A DNA stretch of 55,565 nt from positions 1 through 55,565 of the forward strand of contig NZ_JAHHIU010000107.1 of the NCBI RefSeq assembly GCF_024539815.1, read 5' to 3'. Of this stretch, positions 33,271 to 42,325 are shown piece after piece (the first letter of the stretch is position 1; the number at the start of each line of letters is the position of its first letter). Position numbers and translations under genes: made by a program. The notes below the pieces were generated by a model. That model saw only the letters and a list, made by a program, of their open reading frames with translations. It did not search any database and had not been told where the DNA came from. The DNA comes from Streptomyces hayashii. Lineage in GTDB: Bacteria; Actinomycetota; Actinomycetes; Streptomycetales; Streptomycetaceae.

Positions 33271-34869
33271 ATGGCGGACACCGCCACCACCCCGGCGAGC
33301 GGCCCCGGAACCCGGGGCCCGGTCGCCGAGGCGACCGGCATCAGCAAACGATTCGGCGCCACCGTCGCGCTGCGCGACGCCCGCATCAGCATCGCCGAGG
33401 GCGAGTCACATGCCCTGGTCGGCCGCAACGGAGCCGGCAAGTCCACGCTCGTGTCGGTCCTCACGGGCCTCCAACAGCCCGACACCGGTTCCCTGCGTTT
33501 CTCGGGCGAGCCGGCGCCCGGCTTCGGCGACATCGACGCCTGGCGCTCCCGGGTCGCCTGCGTCTACCAGCGCTCCACGATCATCGGTGATCTGACCGTC
33601 GCCGAGAACCTCTTCCTGAACCGGCAGAGCCCCGGCGCGGTGCGCCCCATCCGCTGGAAGCAGCTCAGACAGCGGGCGGAGGAGCTCCTCGGCGAGTACG
33701 GCGTTGCCGTCGACCCCGCCGCGCGGGCCAGGGACCTGACCGTGGAACAGCGGCAGTTCGTGGAGATCGCCCGCGCGCTGTCCTTCGGCGCCCGGTTCAT
33801 CGTCCTGGACGAGCCGACCGCGAAGCTCGACGCCCGCGGCATCGGCCGCCTCTTCGGCAAGCTCCGGGATCTTCAGGAGCAGGGCGTCGCCTTCCTCTTC
33901 ATCTCCCACCACCTGCAAGAGGTGTACGACCTCTGCACCACGGTCACGGTCTACCGCGACGCCCGTCACATCCTCACCGCCCCCGTGGCCGAACTCGGTC
34001 ACCAGGCACTTGTTGAGGCCATGACCGGTGAGACCGCCTCCGCGGCGCCCAGCTCCGCGGGCGCCTCCCCGGCCACGCCCGCCGACGGGACGGCGGAGCT
34101 GCTGAGCATCGACGCACTGACCCTGCCCGGAGTCTGCGAGGACTTCTCGCTGTCGGTGCGCTCCGGCGAGGTGGTCGGACTCGCCGGAGCGACGGCCAGC
34201 GGCAACGTCCAGGTGGGCGAGACCGTCGCAGGGCTGCACCGCGTGAAGGCCGGCCGGATCTCGGTCGGCGGCCGAGCGGTGCGCACCGGAAGTGTGCCGT
34301 CCGCCCTGGCGGCCGGAGTGGGTTTCGTCCCCGAGGACCGCCATCTTCAGGGGCTGGTCAACAATCGCAGCGTCGCGGAGAACGCGACGCTCACCGTCAC
34401 CGACCAGCTCGGCCCGTTCGGCACCGTCCTGCCCGCCCGCACCAGGGCCTTCGCCCGGCACATGATCCGCGACCTCGACATCAAGACCCCCGCGGCCGCC
34501 ACCCCGGTCTCCGAGCTCTCGGGCGGCAACCAGCAGAAGGTCGTCGTCGCCCGCGCCCTGGCCACCGACCCGCGCGTGCTGGTGGCCATCCGCCCCACCA
34601 ACGGCGTCGACGTCAAGTCCAAGGAGTTCCTGCTCGGCAGGATCCGGCGGGCCGCCGACGAGGGCAAGGCAGCGCTGATCGTCTCCGACGAACTCGACGA
34701 CCTCAGGGCCTGCGACCGGGTCGTGGTCATGTTCCACGGACGGGTGGTCGCCGAGTTCGACCGCGGCTGGAAGGACGAGCACGTCGTCGCCGCCGTCGAG
34801 GGCGTCTCCGCCGCCCCCACCCCATCCGCCGCGTCCACGGCGGCCGGCACCCACCAGCACGGAAGGTAG
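33271..34869 (+). CDS. Sugar ABC transporter ATPase with two nucleotide-binding domains
   Basis: Cytosolic ATPase of 532 residues, RbsA/MglA type. Domain 1 has Walker A GRNGAGKSTL and Walker B FIVLDEPTAKLD but a weak signature (LTVEQRQ). Domain 2 has a broken Walker A (GATASGNVQ), a canonical signature (LSGGNQQKVV) and a changed Walker B, where VAIRPTNGVD replaces LDEPTxGxD. Thus only one composite ATP site keeps all key residues. Loss of the second P-loop is common in this family; loss of the Walker B acids as well is less usual. It lies between the binding-protein and permease genes and is clearly cotranscribed. Confidence 0.92.
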   Translation: MADTATTPASGPGTRGPVAEATGISKRFGATVALRDARISIAEGESHALVGRNGAGKSTLVSVLTGLQQPDTGSLRFSGEPAPGFGDIDAWRSRVACVYQRSTIIGDLTVAENLFLNRQSPGAVRPIRWKQLRQRAEELLGEYGVAVDPAARARDLTVEQRQFVEIARALSFGARFIVLDEPTAKLDARGIGRLFGKLRDLQEQGVAFLFISHHLQEVYDLCTTVTVYRDARHILTAPVAELGHQALVEAMTGETASAAPSSAGASPATPADGTAELLSIDALTLPGVCEDFSLSVRSGEVVGLAGATASGNVQVGETVAGLHRVKAGRISVGGRAVRTGSVPSALAAGVGFVPEDRHLQGLVNNRSVAENATLTVTDQLGPFGTVLPARTRAFARHMIRDLDIKTPAAATPVSELSGGNQQKVVVARALATDPRVLVAIRPTNGVDVKSKEFLLGRIRRAADEGKAALIVSDELDDLRACDRVVVMFHGRVVAEFDRGWKDEHVVAAVEGVSAAPTPSAASTAAGTHQHGR

Positions 34870-34871
34870 AC

Positions 34872-35915
34872 ATGTCCACCACCACAGACGTCACGGAGCC
34901 CGCACCGAGCACAACGGAGCCGGCCGCGGTGGACACCGCCCGCCGCCGGCTCGACCTCGGCCGCTTCCGTGAACTGTCCCTGGTCCCGGCCATCCTCGTA
35001 CTGGGCCTGATCGGCTTCATCGTCTCGCCGGCCTTCCTGACCGCCGACAACCTCATCGGTGTGGCACAGCAGTCCACCGAGCTGAGCCTGCTGGTGCTCG
35101 CCACCGCCCTCATCCTCATCTGCGGGCGGATGGACCTCTCCCTGGAGTCCACCATCGGCGTGGCACCGGTCATCGCCGTATGGCTCGTCCTGCCGACGAG
35201 CGGTGGGCGGTTCAACGGGCTCGGGCTCCTGCCCGAGTGGACGGCCATCCCGCTGTGCCTCCTGGTCGGCGTGGCGATCGGCGCCCTGAACGGCTTCCTC
35301 ATCCTCAAGCTGCGCCTCAACGGGTTCATCGTCACCCTCGGCGGCCTGACCATGCTGCGCGGCCTCCAGGTCGCCCTCTCCGAGGGCCAGTCGATCGTGG
35401 ACCTGCCGTCCTCGTTCACCTACCTGGGCAAGGCCTCCTGGTTCGGCATACCCGCAGCCATCTGGATCTGCACGCTGCTGTTCGCGGCGGGCGCCGGCGC
35501 ACTGGCCTGGCTGCGGCACGGCCGGGCGCTGTACGCGATCGGCGGCAACGCGGAGGCGGCACGCACGGCCGGCATCCGCGTGGACCGGATCGTATGGGTG
35601 GTCCTGATCATCGGCAGCGCGCTGGCCGCGTTCGCCGGCATCCTCTACAGCGGCCACTACGGCTCCATCTCCGCCACCCAGGGCAGCGGCTGGATCTTCC
35701 AGGTCTTCGCCGCGACCGTCATCGGCGGGGTCAGCCTCAACGGCGGCAAGGGCTCCGTCTTCGGCGCGCTGACCGGCGTGCTCACCCTCCAGCTCGTCGT
35801 CAACGTCATGACGCTGGCAGGCGTACCGGCACTGTGGAACCAGTTCCTCAACGGCGCGATCATCATCGTCGCCCTGATCATCTCGCGCTTCGCCTCCGGC
35901 GAGAAGCAGGAGTAA
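34872..35915 (+). CDS. Sugar ABC transporter permease (RbsC-like)
   Basis: Integral membrane protein of 347 residues with about eight to ten hydrophobic helices after a 35-residue cytosolic tail. Family marks are ATALILICGRMDLSLESTIG (the usual GGIDLSVGS element), LNGFIVTLGGLTMLRG, the coupling-loop region YAIGGNAEAARTAGIRVDRI and FAATVIGGVSLNGGKGSVFG. It probably works as a homodimer with the two-domain ATPase. Its start is two bases after the ATPase stop; GGAAGG is the ribosome-binding site. Confidence 0.92.
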   Translation: MSTTTDVTEPAPSTTEPAAVDTARRRLDLGRFRELSLVPAILVLGLIGFIVSPAFLTADNLIGVAQQSTELSLLVLATALILICGRMDLSLESTIGVAPVIAVWLVLPTSGGRFNGLGLLPEWTAIPLCLLVGVAIGALNGFLILKLRLNGFIVTLGGLTMLRGLQVALSEGQSIVDLPSSFTYLGKASWFGIPAAIWICTLLFAAGAGALAWLRHGRALYAIGGNAEAARTAGIRVDRIVWVVLIIGSALAAFAGILYSGHYGSISATQGSGWIFQVFAATVIGGVSLNGGKGSVFGALTGVLTLQLVVNVMTLAGVPALWNQFLNGAIIIVALIISRFASGEKQE

Positions 35916-35988
35916 CGACATCCCGAGCGCCGCTCCGCCGCACGGCGGAGCGGCGCTCGCGCACCACCCGGCACAGGAAGGCACGCAC

Positions 35989-36675
35989 GTGGCACTCACC
36001 GACGAGGCGATGGACAAGATCAAGGCGATGATCGTCGCAGGCGAACTGGAGCCCGGTTCCCGCCTGCCGAAGGAGGAGATCCTCGCCGCTCAGCTGGGCC
36101 TGTCCCGCAACTCCCTGCGGGAGGCCGTCCGCGCGCTCACCGCCATGCGCATCCTCATGGTGCGGCAGGGCGACGGGACCTACGTGTCCAGCCTGGAACC
36201 GCATCTCCTCCTGGAGTCGCTCTCCTTCGCCTCGGACGTATCCCACGGGCGGACCGCCCTGCAACTGCTCCAGGTACGCAGGCTCCTGGAGCCTCAGGTG
36301 ACCGGGGTGGCGGCCGCGCTGCTGACATCCGACGACCTCCGGGAACTCGGCGAGATCCTGGAGCGGTCCGAGTCGGCCCCCACGGTGGAGGAGTTCATCG
36401 TCCACGACATCGCGTTCCACGCGAGGATCGTGGAAGCCGTCGGCAACCCGGTGCTCTCCATGCTGCTGCGCGTGCTGTCCACCCGCACCCAGCGAGTGCG
36501 CATCGTCCGCGGCAGCCAGGGGCGGCGCACCCTGGAGAACGCGCACCGGGAGCACCAGCAGATCCTCGGCGCACTCCGGGCACGCGACGCCCTGCTGGCC
36601 GCCTCGGCCGCGACGGTGCACATCACCGCCGTCGAGCAGTGGCTGGCGGCGAGCCTGAGCGAGGCCCCGCAGTAA
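35989..36675 (+). CDS. GntR/FadR-family regulator of the fucose island
   Basis: Predicted repressor of 228 residues, last gene of the transporter operon. The N-terminal winged helix is clear: MIVAGELEPGSRLPKEEILA, LGLSRNSLREAVRALTAM, then VRQGDGTYVS. The C-terminal FCD ligand domain shows FIVHDIAFHARIVEAVGNPV and NAHREHQQIL, with D and His residues that bind metal in this subfamily. The start is GTG at 35989 with AGGAAGG upstream. Its likely operators are the five 17-bp palindromes around the island, and the inducer is probably L-fucose or a pathway intermediate (inferred). Confidence 0.9.
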   Translation: MALTDEAMDKIKAMIVAGELEPGSRLPKEEILAAQLGLSRNSLREAVRALTAMRILMVRQGDGTYVSSLEPHLLLESLSFASDVSHGRTALQLLQVRRLLEPQVTGVAAALLTSDDLRELGEILERSESAPTVEEFIVHDIAFHARIVEAVGNPVLSMLLRVLSTRTQRVRIVRGSQGRRTLENAHREHQQILGALRARDALLAASAATVHITAVEQWLAASLSEAPQ

Positions 36676-36794
36676 CCACTCGGCGTACCGACCGCTCCCG
36701 CACACCGCACTCCCCCGCCACCCGGCACGCCCGCCCACGCCGGTCGGCCGTGGCCCGCGCCCTCCCGCCCGCTCCACTCTCCGCAGAGAACTCA

Positions 36795-36834
36795 CTCCGC
36801 CGCCCCCTCGCAACAGGCCGAGGAAGCGGCGGAG
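36795..36834. terminator. Bidirectional terminator between regulator and fucosidase
   Basis: CTCCGCCGC and GCGGCGGAG form a perfect 9-bp stem with a 22-base loop. It lies between the ends of two convergent genes, GntR (ends 36675) and alpha-L-fucosidase (ends 36842). No T tract. Confidence 0.65.
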
Positions 36835-36841
36835 TTCAGGA

Positions 36842-38794
36842 TCAGACGGCGACGATCCGCCACTGCTGCTCGCTGCGGCCCGCGTAGGGCTGCTGCTCGA
36901 CGGCGGCTCCGTCGGCGGTGCCGGCCTCGTCCACCGCGAGCGAGAGCCCGCTGTAACGGTTGACGAGGACGTAGTTTCCGTCGCCGGTGGGCGTGACGGC
37001 CCAGTGCTGTTGGGGGGCGTCGGCGTCGCCCCAGATGCCGGCGGCGCCACCGTCCTCGCGGGAGAGCCCCGCGATCTCCAGGAGCTTGCCGCTGCCCACA
37101 CCCTTGATCTTGTAGTAGCCGTCGCCGGTCTTGACGAAGGTCCACTTCTGGTTCGTCTGGCCGAGCCAGGGCCACTGCTGGATCTTCGTGCCGTCGGTGG
37201 TGCGCCTGTCCACGACGTCGGCCACCTGGCCGCTGTTCCGGTTGACCAGCTGGTAGACGGTGCCGTCGCCGGGCAGTGTGGTGGACACCAGGGCCGGCTT
37301 GACGGACCGGCCTCCGATCCTCACACCGCTGACGTTGGCATAGCCGCCGGTGGCCCCGTTGACCTGGATCCGCACGAAGCCCACGTTCCGGTTGGGCCAC
37401 TCGACCAGCTTCGCCTTCTTGTCGCCGGCCCACGTGCCGGCGGCGACCTGGGTGAAGATGACGCCGTCGGTGCTGGTCAGGATGGTGTACGAAGTGATGT
37501 CGCCGTCGGTGGAGTTGTTGCGGTTCCACTGCTTGGGCAGGTACTCCAGGGTGGAGACGTTGCTCCACACCCCGCCGAGGTCGATGGTGAGGGACTGCGG
37601 CAACGGCGCCGGGAGCCCCCAGGTCGACCAGCAGGTCTCGTAGCGGACGTCGCTGAGTCCGTCGATGGCGTTGAACGGACCCTCGCCGGTGTGGAAGCCG
37701 GTCGCATACGCGTTGACCGGTGTGACGGGGTGCTCTGCGCGCAGCGGCTGGACGGGCAGCGGCGGCCGGGAGGCGTTCGGGCTCCACGCCGCGCCGACCT
37801 CGGCGAGCCGGCTGACGACGTTCGCGTCCAGCAGGCCGTTGCGGTTGGGCGGGCAGTTGAGGATGAACGAGGTGTACTTCGGTTCCAGGTCGGCCAGGTG
37901 CGACAGGATCGCGGACTTGCTCAGGAGGCCCTCGGTCGGAGTGGAGGGGTGCCAGAACCAACCGTTGCTGATGGTCTGCCCCTGCACGCCGGCGTAGGTG
38001 TTGCCCGCAGGCGCCGTGACGCCCAACGGCTCCTCGAAGAAGATCGCGTCGCCGAGGAAGGGCTCCGACAGTCCGCCGAGGTCGATCATGACGCAGTCCG
38101 GCTGCAACTCTTTGACCAGCGACCGGATCTGCTGGTAGGAGACGGCCTGCTGTCCCATCTGCCACGCGTAACCATCGGTCATGAACATATCGATGGTGCC
38201 GTAGTCGGTGAGCAACTCGCGGATCTGACCGAGGACGAAGGTCATGTGGCTGGGCTGGATGGCATCGGTGATCTGGAGTCCGGTCACCTTGTGCCGGCTC
38301 TCCCATGCCTCGACGCCGAAGGTGCGGTCCCATATCGAGTAGTAGAGCCCGACCTTCAGCCCCTTCGCACGGAAGGCGTCGCAGTACGCCTGGACGACGT
38401 CGTGCTTGTAGGAGCTGTTCGCGACGTTCTGGGTGCCGTGGGCGCTCGGCCACAGGGCGAAGCCGTCATGGTGCCTGGTGGTCAGGAAGCCGTAGCTCAT
38501 CTTCGCGGCGACCGCCGCGTCGGCCCACTGCGCGCAGTTGACGCTGGGAGGAGCGAAGAGGGTGGGGCTCTGGTGGGGTTCGGCCCACTCCTCGTTGCTG
38601 AAGGTGCCGAGACTGAAGTGGTTGAACATGCCGAACCGCAAGTCGGCCATCTTGCTGAGGTTGGTCTGCGTGTCTGCGGCGGCCGCCTTCGACAGAAGGC
38701 CGGAGAAGCCGGGGACGAGCGGCAGGGCGGTCGCGGCCGTCGCCGCACCCGCCGCACCCAGAAACGTACGACGGTTCATTCTTGATGGGGACAT
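36842..38794 (-). CDS. Secreted alpha-L-fucosidase (GH29) with lectin domains
   Basis: Exported glycosidase of 650 residues. A twin-arginine signal is present (MNRRTFLGAAGAATAATALP, cleavage near AAA-D). The GH29 barrel (about 48-350) has TTRHHDGFALWPS, YYSIWDRTFG and the nucleophile D207 in DMFMTDGYAW. Next comes an F5/8-type C galactose-binding-like domain (about 365-495) and a C-terminal ricin-type beta-trefoil (about 505-650) with QW motifs such as KIQQWPWLGQTNQKWTF. It should release terminal L-fucose from glycans outside the cell, feeding the transporter operon. CAGGAG lies seven bases before the ATG. The operators at 38942 and 39063 lie upstream. Confidence 0.93.
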   Translation of the reverse strand: MSPSRMNRRTFLGAAGAATAATALPLVPGFSGLLSKAAAADTQTNLSKMADLRFGMFNHFSLGTFSNEEWAEPHQSPTLFAPPSVNCAQWADAAVAAKMSYGFLTTRHHDGFALWPSAHGTQNVANSSYKHDVVQAYCDAFRAKGLKVGLYYSIWDRTFGVEAWESRHKVTGLQITDAIQPSHMTFVLGQIRELLTDYGTIDMFMTDGYAWQMGQQAVSYQQIRSLVKELQPDCVMIDLGGLSEPFLGDAIFFEEPLGVTAPAGNTYAGVQGQTISNGWFWHPSTPTEGLLSKSAILSHLADLEPKYTSFILNCPPNRNGLLDANVVSRLAEVGAAWSPNASRPPLPVQPLRAEHPVTPVNAYATGFHTGEGPFNAIDGLSDVRYETCWSTWGLPAPLPQSLTIDLGGVWSNVSTLEYLPKQWNRNNSTDGDITSYTILTSTDGVIFTQVAAGTWAGDKKAKLVEWPNRNVGFVRIQVNGATGGYANVSGVRIGGRSVKPALVSTTLPGDGTVYQLVNRNSGQVADVVDRRTTDGTKIQQWPWLGQTNQKWTFVKTGDGYYKIKGVGSGKLLEIAGLSREDGGAAGIWGDADAPQQHWAVTPTGDGNYVLVNRYSGLSLAVDEAGTADGAAVEQQPYAGRSEQQWRIVAV

Positions 38795-38941
38795 GGGCCC
38801 ACTCCTGTGGATCGGGCGGCATTCGCTTGCGGTGAGGGCGCGGTGAGCACGGCAAGCGGAAGCCTGGGCGGCGGGATACGGGGCTACGGCGGGCTGCGTC
38901 GGGCCGGTGGGCGGCGGACGGTCGGGGCACCCTTCGGTGAA

Positions 38942-38958
38942 ACAACATCGGATGTATT
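38942..38958. promoter_or_regulatory. Fucose-regulon operator, site 4
   Basis: ACAACATC-G-GATGTATT contains the perfect palindrome ACATC-G-GATGT. It lies about 150 bp upstream of the fucosidase start. The rest of the 416-bp gap (38795-39210) holds no gene. Confidence 0.72.
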
Positions 38959-39062
38959 AACGATGATCGACCGGTGATGTGTCTAGGGTCTCGACAGAAA
39001 CAGCCAGATCGAAACGGGAGATCCAGCCCGCGCGCGCTTTCAGGCATCAGCCGGAGCGGCTC

Positions 39063-39079
39063 GATACGTAGGAGGTATT
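39063..39079. promoter_or_regulatory. Fucose-regulon operator, site 5 (weak)
   Basis: GATACGTA-G-GAGGTATT differs from a GATACATC-G-GATGTATT site at three of 17 positions. It is 121 bp from site 4, centre to centre, further upstream of the fucosidase gene. Confidence 0.5.
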
Positions 39080-39210
39080 GGCGCCGCAGGCCGAGTGAAG
39101 CCGGATCGCCCGTCCGTCGCCCGGACCGCGGACGGCTGCTCAGCAGCATCACGGCTCGCCGGGGGATCCGCCCGGCAGCCGGGCGGACGGGTCGGTCGGG
39201 CGATCCGCTT

Positions 39211-40239
39211 CTACGGGTGCAGGTGCAGTGCGATGTGCGGGACGAGCGCCTGCAGGAAATCCTGGGCGTCGAAGATCTCGCCGGCGGAGGCGACGCCGGT
39301 GACCCGGATGCGGCCGGCCAGGACGCGCTCAAGGGCCTCGGCGACAAGGGGCGCGGTGACGGCGTAGATGTCCTGGCCGCCTGCCGTGGCCCGGCGTTCG
39401 GCACCGCCCGAACGCACGACGCCGTCGACGAGGAAGGTCTGGTCGGAACGCCCGCTCTCGTCGGCGGCGGTCGGGGCCGGTGTGCGGGGGGCGGCGATGT
39501 CGCGGACCGCTTCGACGGTCATGTACGTGGTCACATCGGGGATGGACAGGTGCTGGGGAACGGTGACCACGTCCGCCATCGTGAACTCCCCGATCACCTG
39601 CCGGGGGCCGATCGGATCCGGGAAGGTCCACTCCAGGACGGGCGCCTGGTCGGTGCGGTGCTCCCACTGTCCGCCGCGGTAGCGCAGGCGTCGGTCACCG
39701 CGCCGCTCGCGCGAGACCGCGCCCGAGAGCCGGGTGCCGGCGGTGGGGTGCCAGCTGCTGAGCGCGTAGGCGATGTGGGCCTCGTCGGCTTCGGTCCAGT
39801 CGCCCATCGCCGCGGTGGCCAACAGGTCGCCGAGACCCCCGAAGAAGGCCATGGCCGGAACGATCACCGCTCCCGCGTCCCGGGCCCGCCCACGGTAGTG
39901 GGCGAAGGTGTCGAGATTCGCCTCAAGCTCCGCGGCCACGTCCAGATACGGGATCCCCGCCCGCAGCGCGGCCTCGATGACGGGGCCGGTGGTCGAGGCG
40001 AAGGGCCCGGCGCAGTTGACGACCGCCGCCGTTCCCGCCAGAGCCCGGTCCAGCGAGACGGGGTCCCCGACCGACGCCACCCGCGCCTCCCACCCGTGCT
40101 CGCCGGCCAGCTCCTCCAAAGCCTGCGCGTCGCGCCCCGACGGCACCGGGACGAACCCGCGCGCGGTCAGCTCCGCGACCACGAACCGCCCCGTGTGACC
40201 GTACGCGCCGAAGACCGCCACCGACTGGCCTGACCCCAT
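39211..40239 (-). CDS. Saccharopine dehydrogenase-like NAD(P)-binding protein
   Basis: Soluble oxidoreductase-like protein of 342 residues. The Rossmann motif VAVFGAYGHTGRFVVAEL is N-terminal, followed by VVNCAGPFASTTGPVIEAAL and YLDVAAELEA, all typical of saccharopine-reductase-like proteins (COG3268 group). VIVPAMAFFGGLGDLLA follows. The family includes trans-acting enoyl reductases, but most members have no known substrate. GGGAGCAG precedes the ATG at 40239. It is divergent from a GlxA-type regulator about 107 bp away, which is its likely controller. Confidence 0.87.
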   Translation of the reverse strand: MGSGQSVAVFGAYGHTGRFVVAELTARGFVPVPSGRDAQALEELAGEHGWEARVASVGDPVSLDRALAGTAAVVNCAGPFASTTGPVIEAALRAGIPYLDVAAELEANLDTFAHYRGRARDAGAVIVPAMAFFGGLGDLLATAAMGDWTEADEAHIAYALSSWHPTAGTRLSGAVSRERRGDRRLRYRGGQWEHRTDQAPVLEWTFPDPIGPRQVIGEFTMADVVTVPQHLSIPDVTTYMTVEAVRDIAAPRTPAPTAADESGRSDQTFLVDGVVRSGGAERRATAGGQDIYAVTAPLVAEALERVLAGRIRVTGVASAGEIFDAQDFLQALVPHIALHLHP

Positions 40240-40346
40240 GAACTGCTCCCTGTCCACCCGCACACCCGCCGCGACGCCCATCCGCCGCGGCCTGACACCC
40301 CCATCCTGTCCTCGCGGCGACACCCCGCACGAGCGTCGGAAACGAC

Positions 40347-41303
40347 ATGCCACGTACAGTTTCGGACATGCCCACTGTCGCGCTGGCCGTCACCGACGGC
40401 ATGCTCCACTACGAACTGTCCGTGGCCGTGGAGATCTTCGGGTCCGACCTGAGCCACGTCGTCGACCCCTGGTACGACTTCTCCCTCTGCGGGAACGGAC
40501 CGGTCCGTGTCGACCGCTTCCGCATCGAACCCGACCACGGCCTCGACCACCTCGCGCGCGCGGACACCGTGATCGTCCCCGGCTGGGCCGACACGGATCG
40601 CGAACCGCCCCGCGAACTGGTCGACGCGGTGCGCGCCGCTCATGCGGCCGGCGCCCGCGTGGCCTCACTGTGCACCGGCGCCTTCGTCCTGGGCGCGGCG
40701 GGACTGCTCGACGGCCGGCGCGCCACCACCCACTGGGCACACACCCAGGAACTCGCCAGGCGCCACCCGACGGCCACCGTCGATCCGGACGTCCTCTACG
40801 TCGACAACGGCGACGTCCTCACCTCCGCGGGCAAGGCCGCCGCCATGGACCTGTGCCTGCACCTGGTCCGCCTCGACCACGGCTCGGCCGACGCCAACAA
40901 GATCGCCCGGCGCCTGGTCATCCCGCCTCACCGCGACGGCGGCCAGGCCCAGTTCATCGCCACTCCCCTGCCCGCCCCCGGCAACCACCCCCTGAGCGAA
41001 CTCTTCCCCTGGGCGCTGGAGCGACTGGACCGCCCGCTCACCGTGGAGGATCTGGCGCGCCAGGCCCGCATGAGCTCACGCCATCTCGGCCGGCACTTCA
41101 GACACCTCACCGGCACCACGCCACTGCAGTGGCTCCACACCCAGCGCATCCGCCACGCGCAGGAACTACTGGAGACCACCGACGCCACCGTGGACACCAT
41201 CGCAGCGGCCACCGGCATGGGCACCGCGACCACCCTGCGCCGGCACTTCCACCGCAGCGTCGGAGTCCCACCCGACACCTACCGGCGCACCTTCCGCCCC
41301 TGA
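40347..41303 (+). CDS. GlxA-type AraC-family regulator with DJ-1/PfpI domain
   Basis: Predicted regulator of 318 residues. Residues 8-190 form a DJ-1/PfpI-like class I glutamine amidotransferase fold (VALAVTDGMLHYELSVAVEI; nucleophile-elbow-like SLCTGAFVLGAAGLL). The C-terminal AraC helix-turn-helix pair is seen as LTVEDLARQARMSSRHLGRH and DTIAAATGMGTATTLRRHFH. The AraC part binds DNA; the amidotransferase-like part probably senses a small molecule. A second ATG at 40368 would remove seven residues; neither has a strong ribosome-binding site. The divergent saccharopine-dehydrogenase-like gene is the probable target. Confidence 0.9.
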   Translation: MPRTVSDMPTVALAVTDGMLHYELSVAVEIFGSDLSHVVDPWYDFSLCGNGPVRVDRFRIEPDHGLDHLARADTVIVPGWADTDREPPRELVDAVRAAHAAGARVASLCTGAFVLGAAGLLDGRRATTHWAHTQELARRHPTATVDPDVLYVDNGDVLTSAGKAAAMDLCLHLVRLDHGSADANKIARRLVIPPHRDGGQAQFIATPLPAPGNHPLSELFPWALERLDRPLTVEDLARQARMSSRHLGRHFRHLTGTTPLQWLHTQRIRHAQELLETTDATVDTIAAATGMGTATTLRRHFHRSVGVPPDTYRRTFRP

Positions 41304-41493
41304 CCCCGCACTCTTCACCGGGTCGGCATGCGGCAGCCTTGATGCCACGACGGCCGGTCGATCATGTGAGACGAGGCGTCGCGCGACTCCTACGATCACT
41401 GCGCTGCTGTTTCGCGCCGGGCACTGGCACCGCGCGCGTCCGACAGCCGCCGCAGGTTCGGCTCCCGGTGCGTTTCGGTCTCCAGCCCCGCGG

Positions 41494-42138
41494 TCACGGA
41501 CCTGACCGATCCAAGGCGTCGCGTCGGTCTTCGAGACGGACAGTCAGGTCGGGCCAGTGCTCGGACCACCGCACCAGGTCACTCGTGGTCAACGACCAAC
41601 TCGAATTCACGGTTTCGTCCGGCAGGAAGCGGACGCAGGTTCCCGTGGTCCCGTCGGGCGCGACGGACTCCAGATCGGTCACCGGAACGCCGTGCTCATA
41701 GCGCTGGCTCCAGGATCCTCCAAGACGACGGTTGGTATGAATCAGCCACTCGCTGAGCGCCGCGACGACGGACATACCGCGACGCGGATGTCCGTCCGGG
41801 AGCCGTTCAGGCTCCGAGAGGTCGAAGAACCGGAGGTCTTTCGTGGCCATGACCGGCTTCTTCACCACCCGGCCATGCTCGTCGACCCGAGTGTCGGTGC
41901 CCCGCCCATCGTCCTTCACCGACACAGAGCCGTCGGCATGCAGCGTGATCACACACTGTCCGCCGCCCCGGCTCTGTGCTTCATCGGCGGCATGAGCAAC
42001 GACCTCAAGAACAAGGTGTCCTGGCCCGTCCGGAGCGAACCGTGCCGGTTCCCGGCGGATCTGACCGAGATGGTCAGCGTCCACGATGGCGGCCCAATCA
42101 TGCGTGGTATTGAGCCAAGAGTCCCTTGATCCATCCAT
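41494..42138 (-). CDS. GHKL (GyrB-like) ATP-binding protein
   Basis: Cytosolic protein of 214 residues that resembles only the ATP-binding lobe of DNA gyrase B. LVLEVVAHAADEAQ stands for the E/D-rich N box, KDDGRGTDTR for the DxGxG box, and HPRRGMSVVAALSEWLIHTN and GTTGTCVRFLPDE for the later ATP-lid and strand motifs. The transducer and topoisomerase domains are absent, so it is not a gyrase. I recall standalone homologues of this length in Streptomyces without known function. The ATG at 42138 fits them, though the ribosome-binding site is weak. Confidence 0.82.
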   Translation of the reverse strand: MDGSRDSWLNTTHDWAAIVDADHLGQIRREPARFAPDGPGHLVLEVVAHAADEAQSRGGGQCVITLHADGSVSVKDDGRGTDTRVDEHGRVVKKPVMATKDLRFFDLSEPERLPDGHPRRGMSVVAALSEWLIHTNRRLGGSWSQRYEHGVPVTDLESVAPDGTTGTCVRFLPDETVNSSWSLTTSDLVRWSEHWPDLTVRLEDRRDALDRSGP

Positions 42139-42325
42139 CTGACAAGTATCCGTCGGGGCTCTCGTCCAGGCTGCCGAAATGAACCGCTGGTAGCGATCGT
42201 CAGAGCCGGGACCGGCCTTATCTCCGAGGTCGCCGAGGAGGCCGCGGATCCGATCGGCGCCGGCATGGTGCGCTCGACCTCGCGGGGCCGGCCACGCCGG
42301 TCGGCGGTGAGGAGCCGCTGGGTCG

